The translations under genes and the position numbers were made by a program. From Pararhodobacter oceanensis (lineage in GTDB: Bacteria > Pseudomonadota > Alphaproteobacteria > Rhodobacterales > Rhodobacteraceae): a stretch of 64,000 nucleotides of DNA. Of the stretch, positions 33,238 through 41,360 are shown in pieces. The notes below the pieces were generated by a model, which ran no database searches, was not told the DNA's origin, and saw only the letters and a program-made list of their open reading frames with translations. Each line of letters starts with the position of its first letter. The stretch's first letter is position 1. The DNA lies in contig NZ_QDKM01000006.1 in assembly GCF_003076755.1 (NCBI RefSeq), forward strand, positions 1-64,000, written 5' to 3'.

Positions 33238-34509
33238 ATGCTGTCAGTGCAGGAAAACGAGGTTTTGACGCAGGTCTCGAAGGGCACGCCGATGGGCGAT
33301 CTGATGCGCCAGCATTGGACGCCGGTCTGCCTGTCCGAGGAGGTTACTGAGCGCGATGGCACGCCGCTGCTGGTCGAGGCGCTGGGCATGCGGATGGTGG
33401 CCTTTCGCAACACCAAGGGCGAGTTGGGCCTGCTGGATGAGCGCTGCCCGCATCGTCTGGCCTCCTTGGTCTTGGGGCGCAATGAGGACTGCGGGCTGCG
33501 CTGTCTCTATCACGGCTGGAAATTTGACGTCGCGGGCAATGTCGTGGCGATGTCCTCCGAGCCCGAGGGCAGCCCCTTGATGAGCAAGGTCAAACACCGC
33601 GCCTATCCGACGGTGGAGGCGGCGGGGTTTGTCTGGGCATGGCTCGGCGATCCCGAGACCGTGCCCGAATTCCAGCCCCCCGCCTTTTGCCCGACCGGCA
33701 CCGAGCGCGTGTCGATCCTGAAAATCCGCATTCCGGCAAATTGGGCGCAGATGACCGAAGGCCAGATCGACAGCGCCCATTCGTCCTCGCTGCACTCCTC
33801 GGATATGGTGCCCGCGCGGGTCGATAGCGCCGGTGCCACCGACAGCAAATGGCTGCGCCCCTCGACCGATAAATCCCCGCGTATGCAGGCCGCGACCACC
33901 GATTACGGGTTTCAATATGTCGCCATCCGCCGCCCGATCAAACAGGCCGCGACCCATGACTATCTGCGCATCACCCAGTATATCGCGCCCTATACCTCGC
34001 TGATCCCGCCCAATTCCTCGTATAATGTGGCGACGGTGATCGTGCCGGTGGATGACGGCGCCTCGATGTTTCATTTCATCGCTTGGGGCGATCCCGAGGA
34101 CACCCCCGATACGCAATCATGGCGCGCCTTTGCCAGCGCCGTGCCGGGCGAGGATCTGGATCCGGTGACATGGGCGACCTATGGCACGATGGAGAACCGC
34201 TTCCGGCAGGACCGCGACTTGATGAAAGAGGGGAATTTCACCGGCATCAAAGGCATTCCCAATCAGGATATCGCGATGTGGGTGTCGATGGGCACGATCG
34301 TTGACCGCAGCGATGATGTGCTCGGCGCCTCGGATATCGCGATTGTCGAATTCCGCCGCCTGATGGTCGATGCCGCCATCGCCATGGCCAATGGCGCCCC
34401 CGCACTCGGCACCGCCTGCCGCCTGCCGCAGGCGCAGATCGCCTCGTATCAAGGCGTGGTGCCCAAGGGCAGCGACTGGCGCGCGATCTGGCAGACGCCC
34501 GCGCCCTGA
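33238..34509 (+). CDS. pht3: Phthalate 4,5-dioxygenase oxygenase component (Rieske)
   Basis: 423 residues. The ATG at 33238 is chosen over 33232 because AGGAG is 6 bases before it. The Rieske centre is C70-P-H72 and C89-L-Y-H92. The mononuclear iron site is in EGQIDSAHSSSLH, with D178, H181 and H186. The length and pattern are those of one-component-type phthalate dioxygenase alpha subunits, and no small beta subunit is encoded nearby. It forms phthalate cis-4,5-dihydrodiol. It is the only rightward gene of the set, divergent from the operon of reductase, dehydrogenase and decarboxylase. Substrate assignment rests on the full gene set; isophthalate-like acids are an alternative. Confidence 0.87.
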   Translation: MLSVQENEVLTQVSKGTPMGDLMRQHWTPVCLSEEVTERDGTPLLVEALGMRMVAFRNTKGELGLLDERCPHRLASLVLGRNEDCGLRCLYHGWKFDVAGNVVAMSSEPEGSPLMSKVKHRAYPTVEAAGFVWAWLGDPETVPEFQPPAFCPTGTERVSILKIRIPANWAQMTEGQIDSAHSSSLHSSDMVPARVDSAGATDSKWLRPSTDKSPRMQAATTDYGFQYVAIRRPIKQAATHDYLRITQYIAPYTSLIPPNSSYNVATVIVPVDDGASMFHFIAWGDPEDTPDTQSWRAFASAVPGEDLDPVTWATYGTMENRFRQDRDLMKEGNFTGIKGIPNQDIAMWVSMGTIVDRSDDVLGASDIAIVEFRRLMVDAAIAMANGAPALGTACRLPQAQIASYQGVVPKGSDWRAIWQTPAP

Positions 34510-34512
34510 GGT

Positions 34513-34623
34513 CTAGCCGTCGTCATCCCTGTCGATCAGCGCTTTCAGACTGTCCAGATCGCGTTGCAGATCCTCGCCCGCGCTGCGCTTTTTAGCCGCG
34601 CCGCCGGTGTATTTCAGCGTCAC
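34513..34623 (-). CDS. Possible small protein or gene remnant
   Basis: A minus-strand frame of 36 codons from GTG at 34623 (the open frame extends a further 15-20 codons without an ATG). It ends TGGAAKKRSAGEDLQRDLDSLKALIDRDDDG and has local codon bias like real genes. The ribosome site would be too close to the GTG. It could be a genuine small gene or the C-terminus of a gene lost in rearrangement. Low confidence. Confidence 0.25.
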   Translation of the reverse strand: MTLKYTGGAAKKRSAGEDLQRDLDSLKALIDRDDDG

Positions 34624-34707
34624 CTCCGCCAGCCATTGCCACCGCCGATGTTGCGAAATGAAAGTAAACCGGCTTTACTCCGCGTCACAGAGATGGGGGG
34701 AGGCTCC

Positions 34708-35085
34708 ATGAGTGATATTTTGATTGCCGAGGACGAGCCCGCGATCCTCGATCCGCTGCGTTTTATCCTCGAGCATGCGGGGTGGTGCGTCGAGTCCGTC
34801 ACCGATGGCGAGGCGGTGCTGGCCAGTATCCGGCGCGCGCGGCCACGGCTGTTGCTGCTTGATATCATGCTGCCGCGGCTCAGCGGGCTGGAGGTGCTGC
34901 GCATCCTGCGCGATGATCCGCATCTGGCCGATATCTCGGTTCTGGTGCTCACCGCGCGCGGGCAGAAACAGGACCGCAAGATGGCGCTGGACCTGCGCGC
35001 CGACGGCTTCATCACCAAGCCCTTCGACAATGATGAGCTGCTCGCGGAAGTCTCGCGGCTGCTCAGCAAAGACCGCGCGCCATGA
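34708..35085 (+). CDS. Stand-alone receiver-domain response regulator
   Basis: 125 residues, only a receiver domain. The acidic pair is in LIAEDEP, the phospho-acceptor is D52 in LLLLDIMLP, the Thr is in VLTARG, and the Lys is K104 in ITKPF. The start at 34708 has GGGGGAGG 5 bases upstream; the longer frame upstream is not needed. The stop overlaps the start of the small membrane protein (ATGA), which in turn overlaps the kinase gene, so the three genes form one translational unit. It is the natural partner of the SSF-type kinase and must signal to another protein because it has no output domain. Confidence 0.88.
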   Translation: MSDILIAEDEPAILDPLRFILEHAGWCVESVTDGEAVLASIRRARPRLLLLDIMLPRLSGLEVLRILRDDPHLADISVLVLTARGQKQDRKMALDLRADGFITKPFDNDELLAEVSRLLSKDRAP

Positions 35086-35375
35086 GCGCCCCGCGTCCGG
35101 TTCCGGCCCGCACCGAAGTGCGCCGTCGCTGGCAGGACGCCGGATTTGTCATCCCCGCCTTTGCCGCGCTACTGCTGACGCCGCCATTTCTCAACCTGTT
35201 TGCGGTGCGCCGCCTTCTGTTCGGCATCCCTCTGGAAGTCGCCTATCTGTTCACCATCTGGACGGCGCTGGTGCTCTGCGCGGTGGTCCTTTCGCGCCGT
35301 CTACCACGCCAGATCGACCCCGAGCCGGTGGACAGCCCCCCGATCGACAAAAGCGCGGAGCCCGATAAATCCTGA
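35082..35375 (+). CDS. Small membrane protein coupled to the SSF-type kinase
   Basis: 97 residues with two predicted transmembrane helices (about 20-40 and 48-70) and an acidic/Pro tail. It resembles the short accessory membrane proteins often encoded next to sodium:solute symporters (DUF3311/DUF4212-like size), but I cannot assign a family with certainty. It overlaps both neighbours by 1-4 bases. It probably associates with the symporter-like part of the kinase. Confidence 0.7.
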   Translation: MSAPRPVPARTEVRRRWQDAGFVIPAFAALLLTPPFLNLFAVRRLLFGIPLEVAYLFTIWTALVLCAVVLSRRLPRQIDPEPVDSPPIDKSAEPDKS

Positions 35376-38098
35376 TGCTGTCACCGGATTTCGTCATTCT
35401 GACGGCGGTGGCCTATGTCGGTTTGCTGTTCGTCATCGCCTATTTCTCCGACGCCCAAACGCGCCGTGGCAAGGCCGGATTCCTGCGCTCGCCCTTGGTC
35501 TACACGCTGTCGATCTCGGTCTATTGCACCAGTTGGACATTCTACGGCGCGGTCGGCACGGCGGCCCGCGACGGGCTCGAGTTCATGGCCGTCTATATGG
35601 GGCCGACGCTGGTGTTTGTCGGCTGGTGGTTCCTGTTGCGCAAACTGGTCTGGGTCTGCCATTCGCAGGGCATCACCTCGATTGCCGACCTTCTGTCCTC
35701 GCGGTTCGGCAAATCCAGCAGCCTCGCGGTTCTGGTGACGCTGATCGCCATGGTCACGATCACCCCCTATATCGCGCTGCAACTCAAGGCGATTGCCACC
35801 TCGATCCAGACCGTATCCAGCGCCCGCGGCCATGGCGACCGGCTGGCGGGGCTCGATGATGTCAGCCTTGCGCTGGGCGCGGCGGTGGGCATGGCGCTGT
35901 TCTCGATCTTTTTCGGCACTCGCAACGTCGATGTGCGCGAGCAACATCTCGGCGTTGTCGCCGCCATCGCCTTTGAAGCCGCCGTCAAACTGCTGGCGCT
36001 GATCGCGGTCGGGTTGTTTGTGGTCTTCGGGATGAGCGGCGGCTTTGGCGATGTCTACGCCCGCGCCGTTGAGGCGGGGTTTGATATCCATGAGCGCGAG
36101 CCCTTCGGCAGCCGCTGGATCGCGATTCTGATCCTCTCGTCCAGCGCCATCCTCTGCCTGCCGCGCCAGTTCCATATCACCGTGATCGAGAACTCCAACG
36201 AGGAACATCTGCGCACCGCCGGCTGGGCCTTTCCCGCCTATCTGCTGTTGATGAGCACCTTCACCCTACCGATCGCCTATTACGGGCTGGCGACGATGCC
36301 CGCAGGATCGAACCCCGATATGTTCGTCCTCACCCTGCCGATGGCGGCGGGGCAGGACGGGCTGGCGCTGTTTGCCTTTATTGGCGGGTTTTCCTCGGCC
36401 ACCTCGATGATCATCATCGCCTCGATTGCGCTGTCGATCATGGTCTCCAACCATATCGTGCTGCCCCTCGCGCTCAGCCGTGGCGACAAGCTGGTCGAGA
36501 CCGGCGAAAAGGGCATCGCGCGGTTGCTACTGCGCTCGCGCCGGATCTCGATTGCGGTGATCCTGCTGATGGGCTTCCTCTATTTCTGGTTGACCGGTGA
36601 AAGCGACGCGCTGGCGCCCATCGGGCTGATTTCCTTCGCCGGTGTCGCGCAATTCCTGCCCGCGCTTCTGGCCGCGCTTTATTGGCGGCAGGCGCATGTC
36701 TACGGCGCGCTGTCGGGCATTCTGATCGGCACCGCGACGTGGGCATGGACGCTGTTTCTGCCCAGTTTCACCAGTTCTTCGCTGACCATCGCCAGCCTTG
36801 TGGCCCATGGCCCATGGGGGCTGACCGCCCTGCGCCCCGAGGCCCTCTTTGGCATGGAGGGGCTCGATCCCTTGGTGCATTCGGTGTTCTGGAGCCTGTT
36901 TTTCAACGTCACCGCGCTGATTTTCGTCTCGCTTCTGGCCAAGCAGAACATCATGGAGCGGGTGCAATCCGGCGTTTTCGTCGATATCTTCCGCGCCGAT
37001 CAGGGCGCACAAACCCGCGTCATTCGCGGCTCGGCCACCACCGATGAGATATTTTTCGTCGCCGAGCGCGTGCTTGGCTGGCACCGCGCACAAACCCTCT
37101 TTGAGGCCGCCAATATCCCGCGCGGCGATCACGCGCTCGATGTTGCGGTCTCCTCGGAATTCATCGCCCGATTGGAACGCGAGCTCGCCAGTTCCATCGG
37201 TGCCGCCTCGGCGCATGTGCTGCTGACCAAGGTCGGCGCCGATGACCGGATTTCATTAGAGGAGGTGATGCAGATCGCCGGTGAAACCCAGCAGGCGATT
37301 GAATATTCGCATGAGCTAGAGGAAAAATCCCACAAGCTGCGCCTCACCGCCCAACAGTTGCAAGAGGCCAACGCACGGCTGCATGAACTCCACCGGCAAA
37401 AGGATGATTTCCTCAGTCAGGTCAGCCATGAGGTGCGCACGCCGATGACCTCGATCCGCTCGATCTCGCAGATCCTCTTGCGCGAGCGGGATCTCGACCC
37501 CGACCGCCGCAGCCGGTTCATCCAGACCATCCACCAAGAAAGCGCCCGTCTGACGCGGCTTCTCGACGGTATCCTCGACATGAGCGCTTTGGAGCACGGC
37601 GAGGGCACATGGGACATCCGCCCCATCGACGGCGAAACCGTGCTCGCCCGCGCCTTTATCGTCTGCGAGGCGCTCGCCCGCCAGCACGCCATCGCTGTCG
37701 AGCATCACCCGCAGGTGCCAGACGCGCAGATCCTCGGCGATCCCGACCGGCTCTGTCAGGTGTTCATCAATATCATCGCCAACGCCATCGCCCATAACGA
37801 CGCCAAAGCGCCGGTGGTGCAGGTGCTGTCACGGGTCGAGGGCGGGAAATATGTGGTCGATATCGCCGATAATGGCAAAGGCATCTCGGCGGAATACCAC
37901 AGCAATATCTTCGATAAATTCATGCGCGTGCAGCCCTCGGATGCGGGCGCGGCGGTGCCCTCGGGCCTCGGGCTGGGGCTGAACATCAGCTATACGATCA
38001 TCCAGAAGATGAACGGCAGGCTGGAACTTGTCGATGGCCCGCTCGAGGGGGCGTGTTTCCGTATCACCCTGCCGCTGAGCGAGGACGAACCCGCCTAA
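35375..38098 (+). CDS. Sodium:solute symporter-histidine kinase fusion (CbrA/CrbS type)
   Basis: 907 residues. Residues 1 to about 490 are a 12-13-helix sodium:solute symporter domain (SWTFYGAVGTAARDG, QGITSIADLLSSRFGKS, GFSSATSMIIIASIALSIMVSNHI). A linker of about 500-670 follows, ending in a coiled coil (EYSHELEEKSHKLRLTAQQLQEANARLHELHRQ). The HisKA phospho-acceptor is H685 in SQVSHEVRTPMTSIRSIS, followed by the ATPase domain with N box NIIANAIAHND, DNGKGIS and GLGLGLNISYTIIQ. Such kinases sense or depend on an organic solute and control acetate, amino-acid or carbon-source use (CbrA, CrbS). It is encoded with a receiver protein and converges with the XRE regulator. Confidence 0.92.
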   Translation: MLSPDFVILTAVAYVGLLFVIAYFSDAQTRRGKAGFLRSPLVYTLSISVYCTSWTFYGAVGTAARDGLEFMAVYMGPTLVFVGWWFLLRKLVWVCHSQGITSIADLLSSRFGKSSSLAVLVTLIAMVTITPYIALQLKAIATSIQTVSSARGHGDRLAGLDDVSLALGAAVGMALFSIFFGTRNVDVREQHLGVVAAIAFEAAVKLLALIAVGLFVVFGMSGGFGDVYARAVEAGFDIHEREPFGSRWIAILILSSSAILCLPRQFHITVIENSNEEHLRTAGWAFPAYLLLMSTFTLPIAYYGLATMPAGSNPDMFVLTLPMAAGQDGLALFAFIGGFSSATSMIIIASIALSIMVSNHIVLPLALSRGDKLVETGEKGIARLLLRSRRISIAVILLMGFLYFWLTGESDALAPIGLISFAGVAQFLPALLAALYWRQAHVYGALSGILIGTATWAWTLFLPSFTSSSLTIASLVAHGPWGLTALRPEALFGMEGLDPLVHSVFWSLFFNVTALIFVSLLAKQNIMERVQSGVFVDIFRADQGAQTRVIRGSATTDEIFFVAERVLGWHRAQTLFEAANIPRGDHALDVAVSSEFIARLERELASSIGAASAHVLLTKVGADDRISLEEVMQIAGETQQAIEYSHELEEKSHKLRLTAQQLQEANARLHELHRQKDDFLSQVSHEVRTPMTSIRSISQILLRERDLDPDRRSRFIQTIHQESARLTRLLDGILDMSALEHGEGTWDIRPIDGETVLARAFIVCEALARQHAIAVEHHPQVPDAQILGDPDRLCQVFINIIANAIAHNDAKAPVVQVLSRVEGGKYVVDIADNGKGISAEYHSNIFDKFMRVQPSDAGAAVPSGLGLGLNISYTIIQKMNGRLELVDGPLEGACFRITLPLSEDEPA

Positions 38099-39693
38099 CC
38101 CGTCGGGGATTGCATCATTGTCGCCGCCTCTTCCTGCCGGTGACTGCACCCCTCGCGCACACACAAAAGGCAACTCGGCCCCACCGGCACCCGCGCCTGC
38201 GGATCGTCCAGATCCAGCCCCTGCCCATACACCGTGCGCCCCGCATGCAAGAGATCGCAGGCCAGCATCACCGAGAACACCAAGGGTTGTTCCTGCCACG
38301 CCTGCACGCGTTTCTTCACCGTCTTGGCGATCAGTAAAAACCGCGCGCCATTGGGAAACTCGGAAATCTGCCGCTGGATGCCCGAGGTGCCAAACACCGA
38401 ATAAATCGGCCAGAGCGAACAGCCGAACCCCGAACTCGGCAGCGACAATCCGGGCAGCGGAAAGCGTTTGGTCAACCGCCCCGAGATATCCGAGCGCAGA
38501 AAGCCAAAGGGCACCCCCTCCGCCCCCTCGCGCCGCAATGTCACCAGCCGATGCGCGACCTGTTCGAAACTGGCGGTGTAGCTGTGGCTCAACAGGTCGA
38601 TATCATAACGCTGCGCCTCGGCATCGGTCCAAAACTGTGCATAGGGCATCACCATCGCCCCCGCCACATAGGACGACAGCGCCCCCTGCGCCAGCGCACG
38701 CGCCTCGGGCGATGACAGGTCCAGCCGGTCGCAGGTCGCGTCAATCTGCGCCGCACCGGCCTGTTGCGCATAGAGCCGGCACATCTGGAATTGCCGCGTC
38801 GCCGCCGTCGCCGAGCCGCGCAGCCACAGGGTCTTGGCGTCACCATCATAGCGCGCCGGACGCGGCCCGCCCGAGGCTATCACCTGTGCCGGCATCTGCG
38901 CCCGAACCGCGCCGGTCCAGCGCCGACAGGTGACGCCGAACTGCGCCTCCAAAGCCGCCGCCATGGCTGATTCGCCAAACGCCCCCTGCGCCTCGATCTC
39001 GGCGCGCAGCGCCTCGGCCAGCAGTTCCAACTCGGGGAAATGGTTGTTGCTGTTGATCAGCGCATCCTCGACCTCGCGCAGCGGCGACAGGGTGCGGCGC
39101 TCGCGCGATTCCATATCGAAATACGACGCCAGCCCGCGCACCGTCTCCGACATGCTGCTCGCCTCGCTCGAGATCAGCCCGCTGAACCGCTGCCGGTCCT
39201 TGGGCGCCAGATCCTCCATCTTACTCAGGATTTCCGCGCTCGAGCGCATCGCGGTGATCCGGCTGAGCACCTCATGCAGCATCTGCGACAGCATCGGGTC
39301 CGACGACAGCCGGTTGGCATAGGCGTCAAGCTCGGAATTGGCGTCGGTATAGGCGGCGTGCAGCTTGGTCAGCGCCCGCGCCACCTCGGGAAATCTGGCA
39401 ACCAAATCATGCAGATCGGCCTGTTCCAGCGCCAGCCGCTGCAACAAGGGATCGTTCAGAACCTCTTGCAGCGCATTCAGCGTGCGCTGCTCGGGATCGC
39501 CGGACAGATCCTCAACCCCCAGCCCCAGATGCTGGGCAATCGCTTGCAGCAGACTGCCGCCGATCTCGCGCTTGTTGTTCTCGATCAGGTTCAGATAGCT
39601 CGGCGAAATCCCCACCGCCCGCGCCAGCCCCGCCTGCGTCAGCTTCAGCGCCATCCGGTGCCGCCGCACCCTGATCCCGATCGGTGCCCGCAT
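38095..39693 (-). CDS. ScfR/RamB-like XRE regulator with DUF2083 and a HisKA-like segment
   Basis: 532 residues. The start at 39693 is preferred (GGGGAGG 6 bases upstream) over 39699. Residues 5-60 are an XRE helix-turn-helix (TQAGLARAVGISPSYLNLIENNKR). Residues 133-195 form a predicted helical hairpin with SQMLHEVLSRITAMRSSAEIL (H140), strikingly like the HisKA helix of the adjacent kinase. The C-terminal third is DUF2083 as in short-chain-fatty-acid regulators (PYAQFWTDAEAQRYDIDLLS, SFEQVAHRLVTLRR, FGCSLWPIYSVFG, PVGPSCLLCVREGCSHR). The usual HExxH of the DUF955 part was not found. It probably controls acetate/propionate-type metabolism; targets are unknown. Its stop overlaps the end of the kinase gene by 4 bases, tail to tail. 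Confidence 0.82.
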   Translation of the reverse strand: MRAPIGIRVRRHRMALKLTQAGLARAVGISPSYLNLIENNKREIGGSLLQAIAQHLGLGVEDLSGDPEQRTLNALQEVLNDPLLQRLALEQADLHDLVARFPEVARALTKLHAAYTDANSELDAYANRLSSDPMLSQMLHEVLSRITAMRSSAEILSKMEDLAPKDRQRFSGLISSEASSMSETVRGLASYFDMESRERRTLSPLREVEDALINSNNHFPELELLAEALRAEIEAQGAFGESAMAAALEAQFGVTCRRWTGAVRAQMPAQVIASGGPRPARYDGDAKTLWLRGSATAATRQFQMCRLYAQQAGAAQIDATCDRLDLSSPEARALAQGALSSYVAGAMVMPYAQFWTDAEAQRYDIDLLSHSYTASFEQVAHRLVTLRREGAEGVPFGFLRSDISGRLTKRFPLPGLSLPSSGFGCSLWPIYSVFGTSGIQRQISEFPNGARFLLIAKTVKKRVQAWQEQPLVFSVMLACDLLHAGRTVYGQGLDLDDPQARVPVGPSCLLCVREGCSHRQEEAATMMQSPTG

Positions 39694-39716
39694 CGCCATC
39701 CTCCCCGCTGCAATCT

Positions 39717-39731
39717 TGTCAACAATTGACA
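39717..39731. promoter_or_regulatory. Palindrome TGTCAA-CAA-TTGACA upstream of the XRE gene
   Basis: A perfect 6+3+6 inverted repeat, 24 bases before the XRE gene start and about 135 bases before the ABC binding-protein gene. It is a good candidate for autoregulation by the XRE protein or for control of the divergent pair. Confidence 0.45.
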
Positions 39732-39777
39732 GATCACACCCCGCATAAGTTCAATGATTAACAGATTTATGCAGTGT

Positions 39778-39796
39778 AATCAAATTGATATTGATT
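39778..39796. promoter_or_regulatory. Inverted repeat AATCAA-N7-TTGATT upstream of the Liv-type operon
   Basis: A perfect 6-base dyad with a 7-base spacer in a very AT-rich segment 69-87 bases upstream of the binding-protein start. It may be part of the promoter or an operator of the ABC operon. Confidence 0.35.
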
Positions 39797-39864
39797 AGAT
39801 TTTCAATGTGTCCCTAGTCTTTCGGCGGGAGAAACTGGTGTTTACACCGCAAGGGAGGACAGTG

Positions 39865-41211
39865 ATGACAAAGTTCACAATGAACAGGCGTGGCTTGCTC
39901 AAGACCGTGGGGGCAGGGCTGACAACAGCGGTGGCCTCGCCTCTGGTGCTGACCAACCGCGCCTATGCGCAGCAGTTTTGCAACAATCCTGGCGACAATG
40001 ATCCGATCATCGGTTTCAACGTGCCGCAGACCGGCACCTATGCCGAAGAGGGGCTCGAGCAACTCAAGGGTTACGAGCTGGCCGTTAAGCATATCAACGG
40101 CGAGGGTGACGGCGGCATGATCAACACCATGCAGCCGACTGCGCTCAAGGGCAACGGCATCCTCGGCAAGCGGCTGCGCTATGTCACCGGCGACACCCAG
40201 ACCAACACCGACGCCGCCCGCGACGGCGCCCGCCGGATGATCGAACGTGACGGCGCGGTGATGGTCACCGGCTGCGTCACCACCGGCGAGGCTGTGGCGC
40301 AACAGGCGCTCTGCCACGAGTTGGGCGTGATCTATATGTCCGGCCTGACCCACGGCAATGACACCACCGGCAAGGACAAGCGCCGCTACGGGTTTAGGCA
40401 TTTCTTCCAAGGCTATATGTCCGGCGTCGCGATCGCGCCGCTGCTGGCCGAGGAATATGGCCGCGACCGCCGCGCCTATCATTTGACCGCCGATTACAAC
40501 TGGGGCTGGACCCAGGAAGAATCGATCATGGCGGCGACCGAAGCATTGGGTTGGGAAACCGTGCGTGCCGTTCGCACACCGCTCGGGATCGGGGATTATT
40601 CGCAGTATCTGACGCCGGTGCTGAACTCGGGCGCGGATGTGCTGATCCTCAACCACTATGGCCACGACATGGTGAATTCGCTGCCGCAGGCGGTGCAATT
40701 CGGCATGCGCGACCGGATGGCGAACGGCAAGCAGTTCGAAATCATCGTGCCGATGTTCTCGGAACTGATGGCGGTGGGCGCGGGCGATGCGGTGAAGGGC
40801 ATCATCGGCACCCAGAACTGGAACTGGCAGCTTGACGACGCGGGCTCGCGCGCCTTCACCCAGTCCTACGGCGCCGAATACGGCGAGCCGCCCTCGCAGT
40901 CGGCGCACACCGGCTATGTGCAGACGCTGCTCTACGCCGATGCGGTCGAGCGGGCCGGCACTTTCTACCCGCCCGAGGTGATCCGCGCGCTCGAGGACTT
41001 CGAGTTCGACGGTCTCGGCAACGGCCCGACGCTCTATCGCGGCTCGGACCACCAGTGCTTCAAAGAGGTGCTTGTGGTGCGCGGCAACGAGGCGCCGACC
41101 AGCCGCTTTGACGTGCTCGACGTGGTCGGCAAGACGCCGCGCGAGGATGTCATGTATGACCCCGCGATCTTTGGCGGCGAGCTGGGCCCCTACGAGCCGA
41201 ATATGTGCTGA
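39865..41211 (+). CDS. Branched-chain/amide-type ABC transporter substrate-binding protein
   Basis: 448 residues from the ATG at 39865 (GGGAGG upstream). The N-terminus MTKFTMNRRGLLKTVGAGLTTAVASPLVL is a twin-arginine-like signal ending near AYAQ, so export may be through Tat. The mature protein is a type I periplasmic-binding fold of the Liv/urea/amide group (IIGFNVPQTGTYAEEGLEQLKGYELAVKHIN, GDTQTNTDAARDGARRMI, GLTHGNDTTG, GIIGTQNWNWQLDD). It is longer than typical LivJ (about 370). The last residue is Cys. It is followed by livH, livM, livG and livF-type genes and then the ATP-sulfurylase homologue. The ligand is not branched-chain amino acids with any certainty. Confidence 0.87.
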   Translation: MTKFTMNRRGLLKTVGAGLTTAVASPLVLTNRAYAQQFCNNPGDNDPIIGFNVPQTGTYAEEGLEQLKGYELAVKHINGEGDGGMINTMQPTALKGNGILGKRLRYVTGDTQTNTDAARDGARRMIERDGAVMVTGCVTTGEAVAQQALCHELGVIYMSGLTHGNDTTGKDKRRYGFRHFFQGYMSGVAIAPLLAEEYGRDRRAYHLTADYNWGWTQEESIMAATEALGWETVRAVRTPLGIGDYSQYLTPVLNSGADVLILNHYGHDMVNSLPQAVQFGMRDRMANGKQFEIIVPMFSELMAVGAGDAVKGIIGTQNWNWQLDDAGSRAFTQSYGAEYGEPPSQSAHTGYVQTLLYADAVERAGTFYPPEVIRALEDFEFDGLGNGPTLYRGSDHQCFKEVLVVRGNEAPTSRFDVLDVVGKTPREDVMYDPAIFGGELGPYEPNMC

Positions 41212-41266
41212 TCGCAGCACTCTAACTGGCGCCATAACAGGCACGACTGACGCATGAGGCAAAGGG

Positions 41267-41289
41267 CGGCGCGGGACATTCCCGCGCCG
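41267..41289 (+). terminator. Intercistronic hairpin after the binding-protein gene
   Basis: CGGCGCGGG (41267-41275), loop ACATT, CCCGCGCCG (41281-41289): a 9-bp stem in the 149-base gap before the permease gene. There is no T-run directly after it. It is comparable to the hairpins after the binding-protein genes at 10 kb, 51 kb and 59.5 kb. Confidence 0.6.
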
Positions 41290-41360
41290 ACCGTCCCCTC
41301 TGTGCGCAAGAAATTTTTCGCCCGGATATTTGCCGGAATGATGCGGGAGTTGAGGGTAAA

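Noticed and set aside
39814-41262. 482-codon minus-strand open frame
   Set aside because: Antisense to the ABC binding-protein gene, His/Val/Gly-rich shadow composition and no ribosome site.
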